A program made the position numbers and the translations under genes. Shown here piece after piece: positions 38,097 through 46,809 of a stretch of DNA of 64,000 nucleotides (positions within the stretch are counted from its first letter, which is position 1; each line of letters begins with the position of its first letter). A model generated the notes under the pieces. The model was given only the letters and a program-made list of their open reading frames with translations, had not been told where the DNA came from and made no database searches. The stretch comes from JACMLD01 sp963705285 (lineage in GTDB: Bacteria; Bacteroidota; Bacteroidia; Chitinophagales; Chitinophagaceae). The DNA is taken from the NCBI GenBank assembly GCA_963705285.1, contig OY970066.1:3472001-3536000 (forward strand), written 5' to 3'.

Positions 38097-38606
38097 TTAC
38101 AGGTAGCGTTCGTTGATGATGTCCATATGGTGTTGCACATGCCCGGCAATTACATAACCCAGGGCCAACGCATTGATAGGTGTATTGCTCGCCATGCCTT
38201 CAAAAACCAGTTCTTTGTCTCCCAGGCTGGCAAACAGCCATTCGGTGGCAGTCCGCAGGCTGGTAAATTCCTCTACCAGGTCGTTCCATTTTCTGTCGGT
38301 CTGGTTGGCGGCAGCCGCCCAGGTATTTTCGTCAAAACCGGGCATCGGCGTAGTGTCCAACCTGGCCGTTCGCACCGCGCGGTAAGAAAAAACCCTTTCC
38401 GCATCTATGATGTGCTGTAACACTTGATTGATGGTCCATTTGCCTTCAGCATAAGCATAGTCCCGTTTTTTGGAGGGGATATGTTTGAGGAATTTTTTAA
38501 ACGCCTTTGTATTTTTTTGAATGGATTTCAGGACTTCGCGGTCGGGCGCTTTGCCTATATAATTCAGAAAAGAACCTGCGGCAATGATGTCTTTTTTGGA
38601 GAGCAT
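38097..38606 (-). CDS. DinB-family protein
   Basis: A 169-residue four-helix-bundle protein of the DinB/YfiT superfamily, which includes metal-dependent thiol S-transferases. The three metal-binding histidines are expected in VLQHIIDAERVFSYRA and in GHVQHHMDIINERYL; both segments are present. KWTINQVLQHI is the usual family signature. Its substrate, often bacillithiol-related in other phyla, is unknown here. A TAGATTTG -7 box lies 12 bp upstream of the start codon. Confidence 0.92.
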   Translation of the reverse strand: MLSKKDIIAAGSFLNYIGKAPDREVLKSIQKNTKAFKKFLKHIPSKKRDYAYAEGKWTINQVLQHIIDAERVFSYRAVRTARLDTTPMPGFDENTWAAAANQTDRKWNDLVEEFTSLRTATEWLFASLGDKELVFEGMASNTPINALALGYVIAGHVQHHMDIINERYL

Positions 38607-39000
38607 TTCTTTTTTTGCAAATCTACAAATAACACGTTTAGGGTATAAAACAAATTTGGAGAAGCTGCTGAATGGTTAGAACTTTATGTAAACCTCTTGG
38701 CGAACCGTATTCTCTTTTATCCTCTTTTCTAACCACATCGTTTTGATTCTGTCTGAGTAGCGCTTAACCAGTTTTTGAACAACTAAACCATTTGTTATGG
38801 CATGCCCTAAATACATAGGCGCGCATTCATTCCCTCTGCAACTATTGAATATACAGAACAGTTTGTTACCCAATATAAACAAGGGCTAACATGTTTTCCG
38901 GCTGTCTTAATATTTTTTACTAGATACTAATAGCTCTCATACGGTAAAGGTTCTGCAGGCGTAGCATAAACCATCATTCATTTCAATTAAAACTTTTTTT
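38607..39000. other. 394-bp intergenic region between divergent DinB and lipoprotein genes
   Basis: Apart from the DinB -7 box at its left end I see no gene, repeat or strong hairpin. A 68-codon minus-strand frame at 38676-38882 lacks a signal peptide, motif or start-site support. The sequence is moderately A/T-rich and could hold control sites for the gene at 39001. Confidence 0.5.
38618..38625 (-). promoter_or_regulatory. -7 box TAGATTTG for the DinB gene
   Basis: On the minus strand TAGATTTG matches TAnnTTTG. The DinB start codon begins 12 bases downstream, so the leader would be only a few bases. A TTTG lies upstream but about 25 bp away, longer than the usual 19-22. Confidence 0.45.
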
Positions 39001-39762
39001 ATGAAAAAGCATTCCACGCTTTTGTATCTCTGCATTGCCTTTACAACTATTTTTCAATTGTCTTCCTGTATCAAACCCCATGATCCGCACAATCCGTACG
39101 ATGCAGATAACACGTACGATGGCTGCCGCGTAAAACAAACCATCAACCAAACAACGGATGAGTCTACCCCTGTTACGCGCAACTTTAGTTACAACAGCAA
39201 CAACGACCCTGTAAGTGTAAACAGTCCGCAGGTGTCTACCGGTAATCCCAATCTTGTTTTTAAGTACGATGCAAAATGCAGGCTGACTGAATACAGCGGC
39301 CTCTATACAAACGGCCTGTTTGAATTTGTGCATAAATATGGTTATACCTATAACCGCATCACAGTAGATACGCAATACGTCTTTGGTACTTATGCAACGC
39401 TGAGCGGTTACTGGGGGCTACGATATTCATATATCAGGTATGATGGCCTCGACCGAGTGGTACAGGATTCAGAAGTGTATGTGCTGCCTTCACCGCTTAC
39501 CAATGTTATCAATTACAGTTATGATGCAAATGGTAACCTCATTAATGGAAAAGTGTACGATGCCAAACTAAACCCACACCGCACTAATAAGGTTTGGATG
39601 TTTACCGACCGAAATTACAGCGTCAATAACCCGGTTACGGCCAATACGTATAATAGTTCCGGCCTGCCCACCAATTTTATGCCGCCCACATCAGCGTTCG
39701 ATTTAACCTTTGCCTATATCGGATATTTTGGATCCACGCAGATATTTTATGATTGTAAGTAG
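39001..39762 (+). CDS. Surface lipoprotein of unknown function with YD-like segments
   Basis: A 253-residue lipoprotein (FTTIFQLSSC, Cys23) with an Asp/Pro/Asn-rich linker. The rest is rich in Tyr, Asn and Gly and contains repeated segments of the type NFSYNSNNDPVSVN, FKYDAKCRLTEYSG, NYSYDANGNLINGKVYD, similar to single YD/RHS-like or DUF4595-like strands in Bacteroidota surface proteins. No catalytic motif. It ends before a strong terminator at 39833-39867 and has no obvious operon partner. Confidence 0.75.
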   Translation: MKKHSTLLYLCIAFTTIFQLSSCIKPHDPHNPYDADNTYDGCRVKQTINQTTDESTPVTRNFSYNSNNDPVSVNSPQVSTGNPNLVFKYDAKCRLTEYSGLYTNGLFEFVHKYGYTYNRITVDTQYVFGTYATLSGYWGLRYSYIRYDGLDRVVQDSEVYVLPSPLTNVINYSYDANGNLINGKVYDAKLNPHRTNKVWMFTDRNYSVNNPVTANTYNSSGLPTNFMPPTSAFDLTFAYIGYFGSTQIFYDCK

Positions 39763-39832
39763 GGGAGTTGTGCACTTGCATGATGCGCTTAATCATGCAA
39801 AAAAGTGGTACACCTAATCATGCAAATAAAAA

Positions 39833-39867
39833 TCCCGGTTCGGATTACTCCTAACCGGGACTTTTTT
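39833..39867. terminator. Two-way intrinsic terminator
   Basis: TCCCGGTT (39833-39840) pairs with AACCGGGA (39853-39860), 8 bp, followed by CTTTTTT on the plus strand; on the minus strand the stem is followed by TTTTTATTT. It separates the convergent lipoprotein and S8 protease genes and fits both. Confidence 0.85.
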
Positions 39868-39882
39868 ATAATTCATACAGGC

Positions 39883-41592
39883 TTATCCTTTTTTGTCTTT
39901 CTTTAAGGTAGACTTGGGTAATTTTTTATTGGGTGCGGCTGATGGGGCACTTAAAGTAGCAGCTACTTTTGCGGCTTCGTACGCGTTGAGTAAACCGCCG
40001 GTTTTACAAAGCTCAGACATATCCACCATTTCATCGCTGCCCGGTTTTTTTACTTTCACACCAGGCGCTTTGGCTGATTTTTCAATGCAGTATTTTAACT
40101 GCTGAGCTGTAAGGTCAGGAAAATACGATAACAGAAAAGCAGCAGTACCTGCAACAATGGGAGAGGAGAAGCTGGTGCCTTGTGAGTTGCCGTATGTATT
40201 GCCACCGGGGTTAGTTGAATAAATTTTTACACCGGGCGAGAATACATCCACATTCTTTTTACCATAGTTTGAAAATGATGCTACCAGTCCGCCTTCCTGC
40301 GGATCTGCCGGGTCTCCGCTTGCACCAACAGTAATGTAATTGGTAGCAGTTGATTTTTCTGCCCTTAACCTTGGGTTGGGAAAATTATCGGCGGTGTCTA
40401 CATTTGCAGCACTGTTGCCTGCCGCCTGTACCAGCAATACGCCTTTGCTTTCTGCGTATTTTACGGCATCATCTACCCATTTCTTTTCTGGGGAAAAACT
40501 TTTACCGAAACTCATGTTTACAATGTTGGCGCCATTGTCTGTTGCGTAACGTATGGCCAAAGCAATATCTTTATCGTGCTCGTCACCATCGGGCACGGCG
40601 CGTATCATCATAATTTTTACATTGTCTGCAATACCCAGAACGCCCACATTGTTGGTGCGGTTAGCGCCAATAATACCTGAGCAAAATGTTCCGTGAAAAG
40701 GCGTGCTGGCCATTACGTCATTGTTGCCATAATATTTATCGTTGATGTCTGCTTCGTTGTCTTTCACAATTTCTGCGCGGTAAGCAACCGGCTCTTTATC
40801 TGCCGCTTCTTTCTTGCGTTCCTGCCCGGTTACATATTCAGTAAAGCCTTCGGCCAGTTCTTTATTGCTGGTTTCCAGTTCGCTTTTAGTGGCTTTATAG
40901 AGGTAAAGAAAACCGCTTCTTGCTTTTGTTTCTTCCGGCGTTTTAGGAATGTATGCCTGCAGTTCAGTACCAGTGTATTCTTTTTTTCCGAGTACTATTT
41001 GCATAAGGCTGTCACTTTTCAGTGTAGCATCAAGCGCCCTTTTCAGAAACACGATATCTACCTGTTCGCCATCTTCATCTCCCTCAACATTCACCCTTGC
41101 CTTCAGCCACATTTTGTATTGTTCCTTATCATCATCGCTTAGCGTAGCAGTATCTATTTTTTTGCCACTGTACAGATTTTTAAAACGATAGTAAACGCGT
41201 GCACCCTCATAAGAATCTTCTTTCACATTTCTGCCATCTTTACCACCAATGAAGTTCCAGCCGTATACATCATCAACATAACCGTTCTTGTCGTCGTCTA
41301 TACCGTTACCGGGAATCTCTTTTGGGTTGGTCCACAAAATGCCTTTTAAATCTTCATGCAATGTATCTACACCTGAATCTATGACTGCTACCACCACTTG
41401 TTTGCTTTTCAATTTTTTGGCGCGTACAAATTCATAGGCTTTGTCGAGGCTGATTCCGTAGTAACCATCTTTATCTTTATCCATCAGGTGCCAGCCCTTG
41501 GGTACATTCTTGAAACTGGTGCCCTGTGCATCTGAATGCAGGGTGGTTAATAACAGAAGGCCAGCAAGGCATAGTTTAATCGTTACTTTCAT
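39883..41592 (-). CDS. Secreted subtilisin-like (S8) serine protease
   Basis: A 569-residue secreted protease (signal peptide ends near HSDAQ). The catalytic triad is Asp72 in VVAVIDSGVD, His300 in PFHGTFCSGIIGA and Ser474 in GTSFSSPIVAG; the oxyanion Asn lies in VQAAGNSAAN. Between Asp and His there is a long insert of about 160 residues containing GNGIDDDKNGYVDDVYGWNF, a likely calcium-binding region common in Bacteroidota S8 enzymes. The C-terminus is Lys-rich and lacks a type IX secretion domain, so a periplasmic or surface site is likelier than free secretion. Substrate unknown. Confidence 0.94.
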   Translation of the reverse strand: MKVTIKLCLAGLLLLTTLHSDAQGTSFKNVPKGWHLMDKDKDGYYGISLDKAYEFVRAKKLKSKQVVVAVIDSGVDTLHEDLKGILWTNPKEIPGNGIDDDKNGYVDDVYGWNFIGGKDGRNVKEDSYEGARVYYRFKNLYSGKKIDTATLSDDDKEQYKMWLKARVNVEGDEDGEQVDIVFLKRALDATLKSDSLMQIVLGKKEYTGTELQAYIPKTPEETKARSGFLYLYKATKSELETSNKELAEGFTEYVTGQERKKEAADKEPVAYRAEIVKDNEADINDKYYGNNDVMASTPFHGTFCSGIIGANRTNNVGVLGIADNVKIMMIRAVPDGDEHDKDIALAIRYATDNGANIVNMSFGKSFSPEKKWVDDAVKYAESKGVLLVQAAGNSAANVDTADNFPNPRLRAEKSTATNYITVGASGDPADPQEGGLVASFSNYGKKNVDVFSPGVKIYSTNPGGNTYGNSQGTSFSSPIVAGTAAFLLSYFPDLTAQQLKYCIEKSAKAPGVKVKKPGSDEMVDMSELCKTGGLLNAYEAAKVAATLSAPSAAPNKKLPKSTLKKDKKG

Positions 41593-41616
41593 TCAAAACA
41601 TTTAAAAAAGGGTGAA

Positions 41617-41624
41617 CAAATATA
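41617..41624 (-). promoter_or_regulatory. -7 box TATATTTG for the S8 protease gene
   Basis: TATATTTG on the minus strand fits TAnnTTTG and lies 24 bp upstream of the start codon at 41592. A T-rich segment occupies the -33 region but no exact TTTG is seen. Confidence 0.5.
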
Positions 41625-41739
41625 TAGCCGGTAAAAATATAAAAAGTTCCTGCACCAGTAACCATAAAACACACGAACGGTGAAAATGGGTTGTTAATGC
41701 TGGCGATTTTACCAATTCTTTAATTATCGTGCCAAAATT

Positions 41740-41778
41740 GTTTTGCCGCAGCTGCATGATAGGCAACCGCGGCAAAAC
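41740..41778. terminator. 10-bp inverted repeat downstream of the OmpA gene
   Basis: GTTTTGCCGC (41740-41749) pairs with GCGGCAAAAC (41769-41778) around a 19-nt loop, about 70 bp past the OmpA-like stop on the minus strand. No long T-run follows, so termination is plausible but weak. Confidence 0.4.
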
Positions 41779-41847
41779 GATATGTAGGTGTTAAGGCAGC
41801 ATTAAAATTACCGGCAGTGCGTGCTACACTTCTTCATTGCCAACGTT

Positions 41848-43377
41848 TTATTGATTCAGTTTCAATTCTACACGCCTGTTTTTACCTCGTCCTTCTGCGG
41901 TTGCATTATCTGCCACAGGGTCAGCCTGGCCAAAACCGTTGATGGTAATGCGCGTGGCATCTACTCCTTTGGAAACCAGGAAGTCTTTTACCGCCTGTGC
42001 CCTGCGCGCAGAAATTCTAAGGTTAGCGGCTTCCGTACCGGTATTATCAGTGTAACCATTTACAGACAATTTCAACTCAGCATTGGTTTGTAAAAGATCG
42101 GCCACTGTTTGCAAAGCGGTAAATGATTTGCTGAGCAACTGCGCACTGTTAAGCGCAAAGAAGATATGATCAGCCGCAAGGTTTACCTGTTTTTTAATTT
42201 CTTCTTTAATCACCGGGCAACCTTCGTTGGCAGCAGTGCCGGCAACAGCGGGGCATTTGTCTGCTTCGTCGTTTACACCATCGTTGTCTGTATCAGGTAT
42301 GGGGCAGCCATTATATTTTGCCAGTCCTGCCACGGTTGGGCATTTGTCTGCTTCATCATCAATGCCATCTTTATCCGTGTCTGGTACAGGGCAGCCATTG
42401 TATTTTGCCAGTCCGGCGACGGTTAGGCATTTATCTGTTTCATCATTAACGCCGTCTGCATCTGTATCCGGAACGGGGCAGCCACTGTATTTCACCACAC
42501 CGGCAACGTCTGCGCATTTGTCTTTACTATCGGCTATACCGTCACCATCTTTATCGGGGCAGCCATTGGTGATTGCGGTACCGGGCTCAATGGGGCAGGC
42601 ATCCTGCTTATCAGGTACACCATCTTTATCTTTATCTTTTATAATCGGCGTGGGTTCCTTAGCTGTTGCCAGCCATATACCCAGCGATGCGCCATACACA
42701 CGGTGTTTGAAAGTTCCTTTATCTGGCGAGTAATACAGGTTATCAAGCCCCTGGCTGATAAAACCGGTAAGGGTGATATTGCCTATTTCAAACCCGGCCC
42801 TGGCATTAAATCCAAAACCAAAAGTTCGGTAGCTATCATCTTTTTTGCCTACTTCCAGGTCTTTGGTGGCAGAAATAGAGATGGTGGATTTTACAACAGT
42901 ATCTACAATAAATTCATCGTGCTGGTTGATCACTTTGGTACCCTTGTAAAAAAGAGAGATGTACGGGCCGGCGCTTATCAGAAAATTGGTGGTCTTTTTC
43001 TTGGAAAGCGGCAGCTTAACCGCCAGGTTCAACGGAATATCAAAATATTTGGTGGTAAGCGTGGTTACGTTGTTGTAAGAATAGAAACTGTCTGCATTGT
43101 TTGCCTGCAGCACTTTTGAAAAGTTCCTTCCTTTTTCAGTATACAATACCGAAGGTTGAAAATACCAGTGTTTACCCAGCGGTATTTCAATAGTTATACC
43201 CGCATGGATGCCGCTTTTGGCGGAGTAGTAGGGTTTGGTGGTAGAGTCCCACCCGGCAATAGTATTTTTCTCTGAAATGTTGGCTGATTGAAGTCCGCCC
43301 AGCAGGCCCAATTTTACCTGGCCAAAAGAGGTGGAAGCAGTAAACAACAGGGTAAGCAAAAATAGATTTTTTGCCAT
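41848..43377 (-). CDS. OmpA-family protein with beta-barrel and thrombospondin type 3 repeats
   Basis: A 509-residue outer-membrane protein. After the signal peptide (ends near TSFGQ) comes a PorT-like eight-stranded barrel (about 20-225), then calcium-binding thrombospondin type 3 repeats (about 235-375, with DKDGDGIADSKDKC and DTDKDGIDDEADKC), and a C-terminal OmpA domain that binds peptidoglycan (NGYTDNTGTEAANLRIS.RRA..V, with GFGQADPVADN). The repeat part contains near-identical 29-residue units encoded by 87-bp DNA repeats. It likely links the outer membrane to the cell wall. Confidence 0.93.
   Translation of the reverse strand: MAKNLFLLTLLFTASTSFGQVKLGLLGGLQSANISEKNTIAGWDSTTKPYYSAKSGIHAGITIEIPLGKHWYFQPSVLYTEKGRNFSKVLQANNADSFYSYNNVTTLTTKYFDIPLNLAVKLPLSKKKTTNFLISAGPYISLFYKGTKVINQHDEFIVDTVVKSTISISATKDLEVGKKDDSYRTFGFGFNARAGFEIGNITLTGFISQGLDNLYYSPDKGTFKHRVYGASLGIWLATAKEPTPIIKDKDKDGVPDKQDACPIEPGTAITNGCPDKDGDGIADSKDKCADVAGVVKYSGCPVPDTDADGVNDETDKCLTVAGLAKYNGCPVPDTDKDGIDDEADKCPTVAGLAKYNGCPIPDTDNDGVNDEADKCPAVAGTAANEGCPVIKEEIKKQVNLAADHIFFALNSAQLLSKSFTALQTVADLLQTNAELKLSVNGYTDNTGTEAANLRISARRAQAVKDFLVSKGVDATRITINGFGQADPVADNATAEGRGKNRRVELKLNQ
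42215..42560. repeat. 87-bp tandem coding repeats of the TSP3 region
   Basis: Three to four near-identical 87-bp units (29 codons, starting CPVPDTD and ending AKYNG) lie in tandem; matching points are 42302 and 42389. They may expand or contract by recombination without breaking the frame. Confidence 0.7.
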
Positions 43378-43468
43378 AGGATATTTATTTATAACACTTT
43401 AATGATACCTATCAACGCGTTTTGGGGGCTTTTATTTTGCCGGTCGGCACCAATAATAAACGCGATGC

Positions 43469-44998
43469 TCAGATATCAAACTTAATACCCTGAGCCAGTG
43501 GCAATTTGTTGCTGTAATTGATGGTATTGGTTTGCCGGCGCATGTACACTTTCCAGGCGTCGCTGCCACTTTCGCGGCCGCCGCCGGTCTCTTTTTCACC
43601 GCCAAAAGCGCCGCCAATTTCAGCCCCACTGGTGCCGATGTTTACGTTAGCAATACCGCAATCGCTGCCGTTTTGCGATAAAAACATTTCCGCTTCACGC
43701 AGGTTAAGCGTCATAATAGAAGAAGAAAGCCCCTGCGGCACGTTGTTTTGCATGCGGATAGCTTCCTCCATAGTGCTGTATTTGAGCAGGTATAAAATGG
43801 GGGCAAAAGTTTCGTGCTGCACAATACTGTAATGATTGTGTGCTTCCGCAATACAGGGTTGCACATAGCATCCGCTTTCATATCCTTTGCCTTGCAGCAC
43901 CTGGCCTTCTACCACAAAACGGCCGCCTTCTGCCTTGCATTTTTCAATGGCGGCAGTATACATGGCCACAGCATCTTTGTCTATCAGGGGTCCCACATGA
44001 TTTTGTTCCTGCAGGGGATCGCCAATGCTCAGTTGCTGGTAGGCTTTTACCAATTTTGCCTTGAATACATCATATACAGATTCGTGTATAATAAGGCGGC
44101 GGGTAGTAGTGCATCGCTGGCCTGCCGTGCCTACGGCGCCAAATACGCAACCAATAAGGCTCATGTCGAGGTCGGCATCTTTTGAAATGATGATAGCGTT
44201 ATTGCCGCCCAGTTCCAGCAGGCTTTTGCCCAGCCTGGCACCTACCGCGGCGCCTACGGCCTTGCCCATACGGGTAGAGCCGGTGGCAGAAAGTAAGGGT
44301 ATACGGGTATCGTGGCTCATCCATTCCCCTGCATTGCGGTCGCCCACCAGCAAACAACTAACGCCTTCGGGCACCTGGTTAGCGGCAAATACTTTTGCAG
44401 CAATCTGCTGGCAGGCAATGCCGCAGAGCGGTGTTTTCTCGCTGGGCTTCCAAATGCAGGTATCTCCGCAAACCCAGGCCAGCATGGTGTTCCAGCTCCA
44501 CACCGCTACGGGAAAGTTAAATGCAGATATGATGCCCACTATGCCCAGCGGATGGTATTGTTCATACATGCGGTGCCCCGGCCGCTCACTGTGCATGGTT
44601 AAACCATGCAACTGACGGGAAAGCCCAACCGCAAAATCACATATGTCGATCATCTCCTGTACTTCGCCATAACCCTCCTGCAGGCTTTTGCCCATTTCAT
44701 ACGATACCAGCCTTCCCAGGTTTTCTTTTTGCCGGCGCAATTCTTCGCCCATCTGCCGCACAATTTCGCCGCGCCGGGGTGCCGGCCATTGCCGCCATAT
44801 TGCAAATGCTTCCTGTGCTTTTGTCACCATGGTTTCATAGGCAGCTTTATCAGCGGCAGTAACAGACGCTATCAGTTTTCCATCAACCGGTGAATAAGAT
44901 TTGATGTCCTCACCCTTGCTTTTTATCCATTGGCTGCCGGTAGAAACACCATCGTTCACTGCTGCTATGCCGAGCGCTGACAATATATTGCTGATCAT
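43469..44998 (-). CDS. Aldehyde dehydrogenase, ALDH7 (antiquitin-like)
   Basis: A 509-residue cytoplasmic NAD(P)-dependent aldehyde dehydrogenase. SLLELGGNNAIIISKDADLD contains the catalytic Glu region and GTAGQRCTTTRRLIIHE the catalytic Cys; the NNAII and TTTRRL forms are diagnostic for the ALDH7 (alpha-aminoadipic semialdehyde dehydrogenase) group. It probably takes part in lysine breakdown, but no other lysine catabolic gene is in view. The ATG at 44998 is preferred; an in-frame upstream start adds seven residues. Confidence 0.92.
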   Translation of the reverse strand: MISNILSALGIAAVNDGVSTGSQWIKSKGEDIKSYSPVDGKLIASVTAADKAAYETMVTKAQEAFAIWRQWPAPRRGEIVRQMGEELRRQKENLGRLVSYEMGKSLQEGYGEVQEMIDICDFAVGLSRQLHGLTMHSERPGHRMYEQYHPLGIVGIISAFNFPVAVWSWNTMLAWVCGDTCIWKPSEKTPLCGIACQQIAAKVFAANQVPEGVSCLLVGDRNAGEWMSHDTRIPLLSATGSTRMGKAVGAAVGARLGKSLLELGGNNAIIISKDADLDMSLIGCVFGAVGTAGQRCTTTRRLIIHESVYDVFKAKLVKAYQQLSIGDPLQEQNHVGPLIDKDAVAMYTAAIEKCKAEGGRFVVEGQVLQGKGYESGCYVQPCIAEAHNHYSIVQHETFAPILYLLKYSTMEEAIRMQNNVPQGLSSSIMTLNLREAEMFLSQNGSDCGIANVNIGTSGAEIGGAFGGEKETGGGRESGSDAWKVYMRRQTNTINYSNKLPLAQGIKFDI

Positions 44999-45034
44999 GG
45001 TTTTTAGTTGAAGGCGCAAGATACAAAATCGGGG

Positions 45035-45083
45035 GGCGTGAAGCGTGAGGCGGGAGACGTGAGACGTGAGGCGCGCGAGGTGA
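45035..45083. repeat. Heptad tract T5: seven perfect units
   Basis: Seven heptamers in unbroken register (GGCGTGA, AGCGTGA, GACGTGA and variants) over 49 bp, in the divergent region between the ALDH7 and SLC45-like transporter genes. GAGACGTGAG in it is the reverse complement of CTCACGTCTC at 45170-45179, so the region can fold across about 100 bp. Confidence 0.85.
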
Positions 45084-45160
45084 GTTTATTTTCAGCTGCT
45101 TAACAATTTCAACTTATATTTATTGCAGTAATTGTTAAGAGGTGAGCGTTGTTGCAAAGC

Positions 45161-45184
45161 ACTCACGCGCTCACGTCTCGCACG
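45161..45184. repeat. Inverted partner of tract T5
   Basis: This stretch (CTCACGC, CTCACGTCTCGC) carries the same words as T5 on the opposite strand and ends 15 bp before the transporter start codon. Pairing with T5 or with GAGGTGAG at 45139-45146 could form a leader structure. Confidence 0.55.
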
Positions 45185-45199
45185 ATTAAACTATTGCTT

Positions 45200-46549
45200 A
45201 TGCCGTTCAACAAGCCCACGTTGTCATTCTGGCAAATTGTAAATATGAATGTTGGTTTTTTTGGCATTCAATACAGTTTCGGTTTGCAACAGACCGCCAT
45301 CAACCCACTGTACACTTTTCTGCATGCCAAACCGGAAGATTTGCCATTACTCAACCTGGCTGGTCCCATGACAGGCCTACTGATTCAACCATTGATTGGT
45401 GCATTAAGCGATAAGACCTGGCACCCGCGATGGGGCCGCCGCAAACCTTATTTTTTAATTGGCGCTATCTTTTGCAGCCTTTGCCTATTTGCATTTCCGT
45501 TTAGCAGCGCGTTGTGGATGGCTGTAGGATTGTTATGGATACTGGATGCAGCCAACAATACTGCCATGGAACCCTACCGTGCATTTATTGCCGACAAACT
45601 GCCTAATGCGCAAAGGCCTCTGGGTTTTCTTACCCAAAGTTTTTTTACCGGTTTGGGTATTACCCTGGCAAATGTGTCGTTGTATTTTTTTCAGAAATTA
45701 ATAAGGGGCGAAGCAAGGGCATCAGACGGTCAGTCGGGCATTCCTTATTGGGTATACGGTTCTTTTTTTGTAGGCGCGTTTTGTTCCATTGCATCCGTTT
45801 TATGGTCTGTATCCAAAACACCGGAAATACCGCCTACCCCGGAAGAATTAAAAGCATTGCAATCGCATCCCAAAGGAATATTTGAGCCATTCAAAGAAAT
45901 TATTTCCGCTATAGGCGATATGCCCAGGATGTTATGGCAACTGGCACTGGTTTATCTGTTTCAATGGTATGCCATGTTTTGCTACTGGCAGTTTATCTCG
46001 CACAGCATTGCAAAATCTGTATGGAACACGACCGCCGCCGCCAATCCAAAATTGTACGAAGAAGCAGTGGGGTGGACGGGCCTTGTAAACGGATTTTATA
46101 ATATTGTTACTTTTCTTTCCGCTTTTTCACTCGTATGGCTGGCAAAAAAATATACGGCCAAATATGTACATATTGCTTGCCTGGCCATGGCCGCCATATC
46201 ATTATTTATTATTCCTGTTATACACGATAAATATTTTCTGTTTGCACCAATGATTGGCTTCGGTATAGCCTGGGCCAGTATGATGGGCGTGCCCTATATC
46301 ATGGTAGTAAACAGTATTCCTAAAGAAAGATATGGCGTGTATATGGGCATAGTAAACATGATGATAGTAGTACCCATGATATTGCAAACCATTTCTTTCG
46401 GGTTTATTTACAAGCATTTTTTAGGGAGCAATCCAGGAAATGTAATGGTGTTTGCGGGTGTGTTGTTATTGCTTGCTTCGCTTGCTACCACGCGCATAAA
46501 GCCCACAGTGGCGCCAGATGATGTAGTAATGCCGGCAGGGGGGCATTAA
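45200..46549 (+). CDS. SLC45/GPH-like sugar transporter, probably for sucrose
   Basis: A 449-residue, 12-helix major facilitator. Between helices 2 and 3 it has LIGALSDKTWHPRWGRRKPYFLIG, the (R)WGRR motif of SLC45/SUT-type sucrose and maltose transporters, and DAANNTAMEPYRAFIAD in helix 4. It is followed by fructokinase and an amylosucrase-like GH13 gene, so sucrose is the likely cargo. The ATG at 45200 is chosen since the longer frame (from 45149) adds a polar stretch translated from the repeat region. Tract T6 begins two bases after the stop. Confidence 0.88.
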   Translation: MPFNKPTLSFWQIVNMNVGFFGIQYSFGLQQTAINPLYTFLHAKPEDLPLLNLAGPMTGLLIQPLIGALSDKTWHPRWGRRKPYFLIGAIFCSLCLFAFPFSSALWMAVGLLWILDAANNTAMEPYRAFIADKLPNAQRPLGFLTQSFFTGLGITLANVSLYFFQKLIRGEARASDGQSGIPYWVYGSFFVGAFCSIASVLWSVSKTPEIPPTPEELKALQSHPKGIFEPFKEIISAIGDMPRMLWQLALVYLFQWYAMFCYWQFISHSIAKSVWNTTAAANPKLYEEAVGWTGLVNGFYNIVTFLSAFSLVWLAKKYTAKYVHIACLAMAAISLFIIPVIHDKYFLFAPMIGFGIAWASMMGVPYIMVVNSIPKERYGVYMGIVNMMIVVPMILQTISFGFIYKHFLGSNPGNVMVFAGVLLLLASLATTRIKPTVAPDDVVMPAGGH

Positions 46550-46551
46550 GA

Positions 46552-46693
46552 GTTTTTAGTTTTTAGTTTTTAGTTCGAAAGTTCGGAGTTCGGGGTTCGA
46601 GAGTTCGGAGTTCAGCGTTCGGAGTTTAGAGTTTAGAGTTTGGAGTTCAGAGTTCAGGGTTCGGAGTTCGGGGTTCGGCGTTCGGCGTTCGGC
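46552..46693 (+). repeat. Heptad tract T6: twenty units
   Basis: Twenty consecutive units of form GTTYRGN, beginning with three GTTTTTA; eighteen are 7 nt and two are 8 nt (46573-46580 and 46595-46602). Units drift along the tract: GTTTTTA, then GTTCGGA/GTTCGGG, then GTTTAGA, then GTTCGGC three times. It starts two bases after the transporter stop codon. Confidence 0.92.
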
Positions 46694-46740
46694 GCGTCGA
46701 GATTAATTGAAATTGACCTTAAAATAAATAATACAATAAT

Positions 46741-46796
46741 ACAGCTCACAGCTAATAGCTAATAGCTAACAGCTAACAGCGCACAGCTCATAGCTG
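46741..46796 (+). repeat. Heptad tract T7: eight perfect units
   Basis: Eight heptamers of form AYAGCTN (for example ATAGCTA, ACAGCTC; one unit ACAGCGC) in unbroken register over 56 bp, ending 13 bp before the fructokinase start. It has a different consensus from T6, only 47 bp away. Confidence 0.88.
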
Positions 46797-46809
46797 AAAT
46801 CTACAACAA

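Noticed and set aside
38676..38882. 68-codon minus-strand frame
   Set aside because: No signal peptide, motif, promoter or neighbour support; composition like the surrounding non-coding DNA.
39780..39828. Direct repeat AATCATGCAA twice near the terminator
   Set aside because: Two 10-bp copies 24 bp apart with no further copies; could be chance.
46570..46610. GGTTCGAG resembling a tRNA T-loop
   Set aside because: It is part of the repeat units; no acceptor or anticodon stem can be drawn.
46552..46693. Similarity of GTTTAGA/GTTCGGG units to telomere heptamers (TTTAGGG) and to CRISPR arrays
   Set aside because: There are no spacers and no cas genes; the units are too short and too variable for CRISPR, and telomere likeness is only composition and period.
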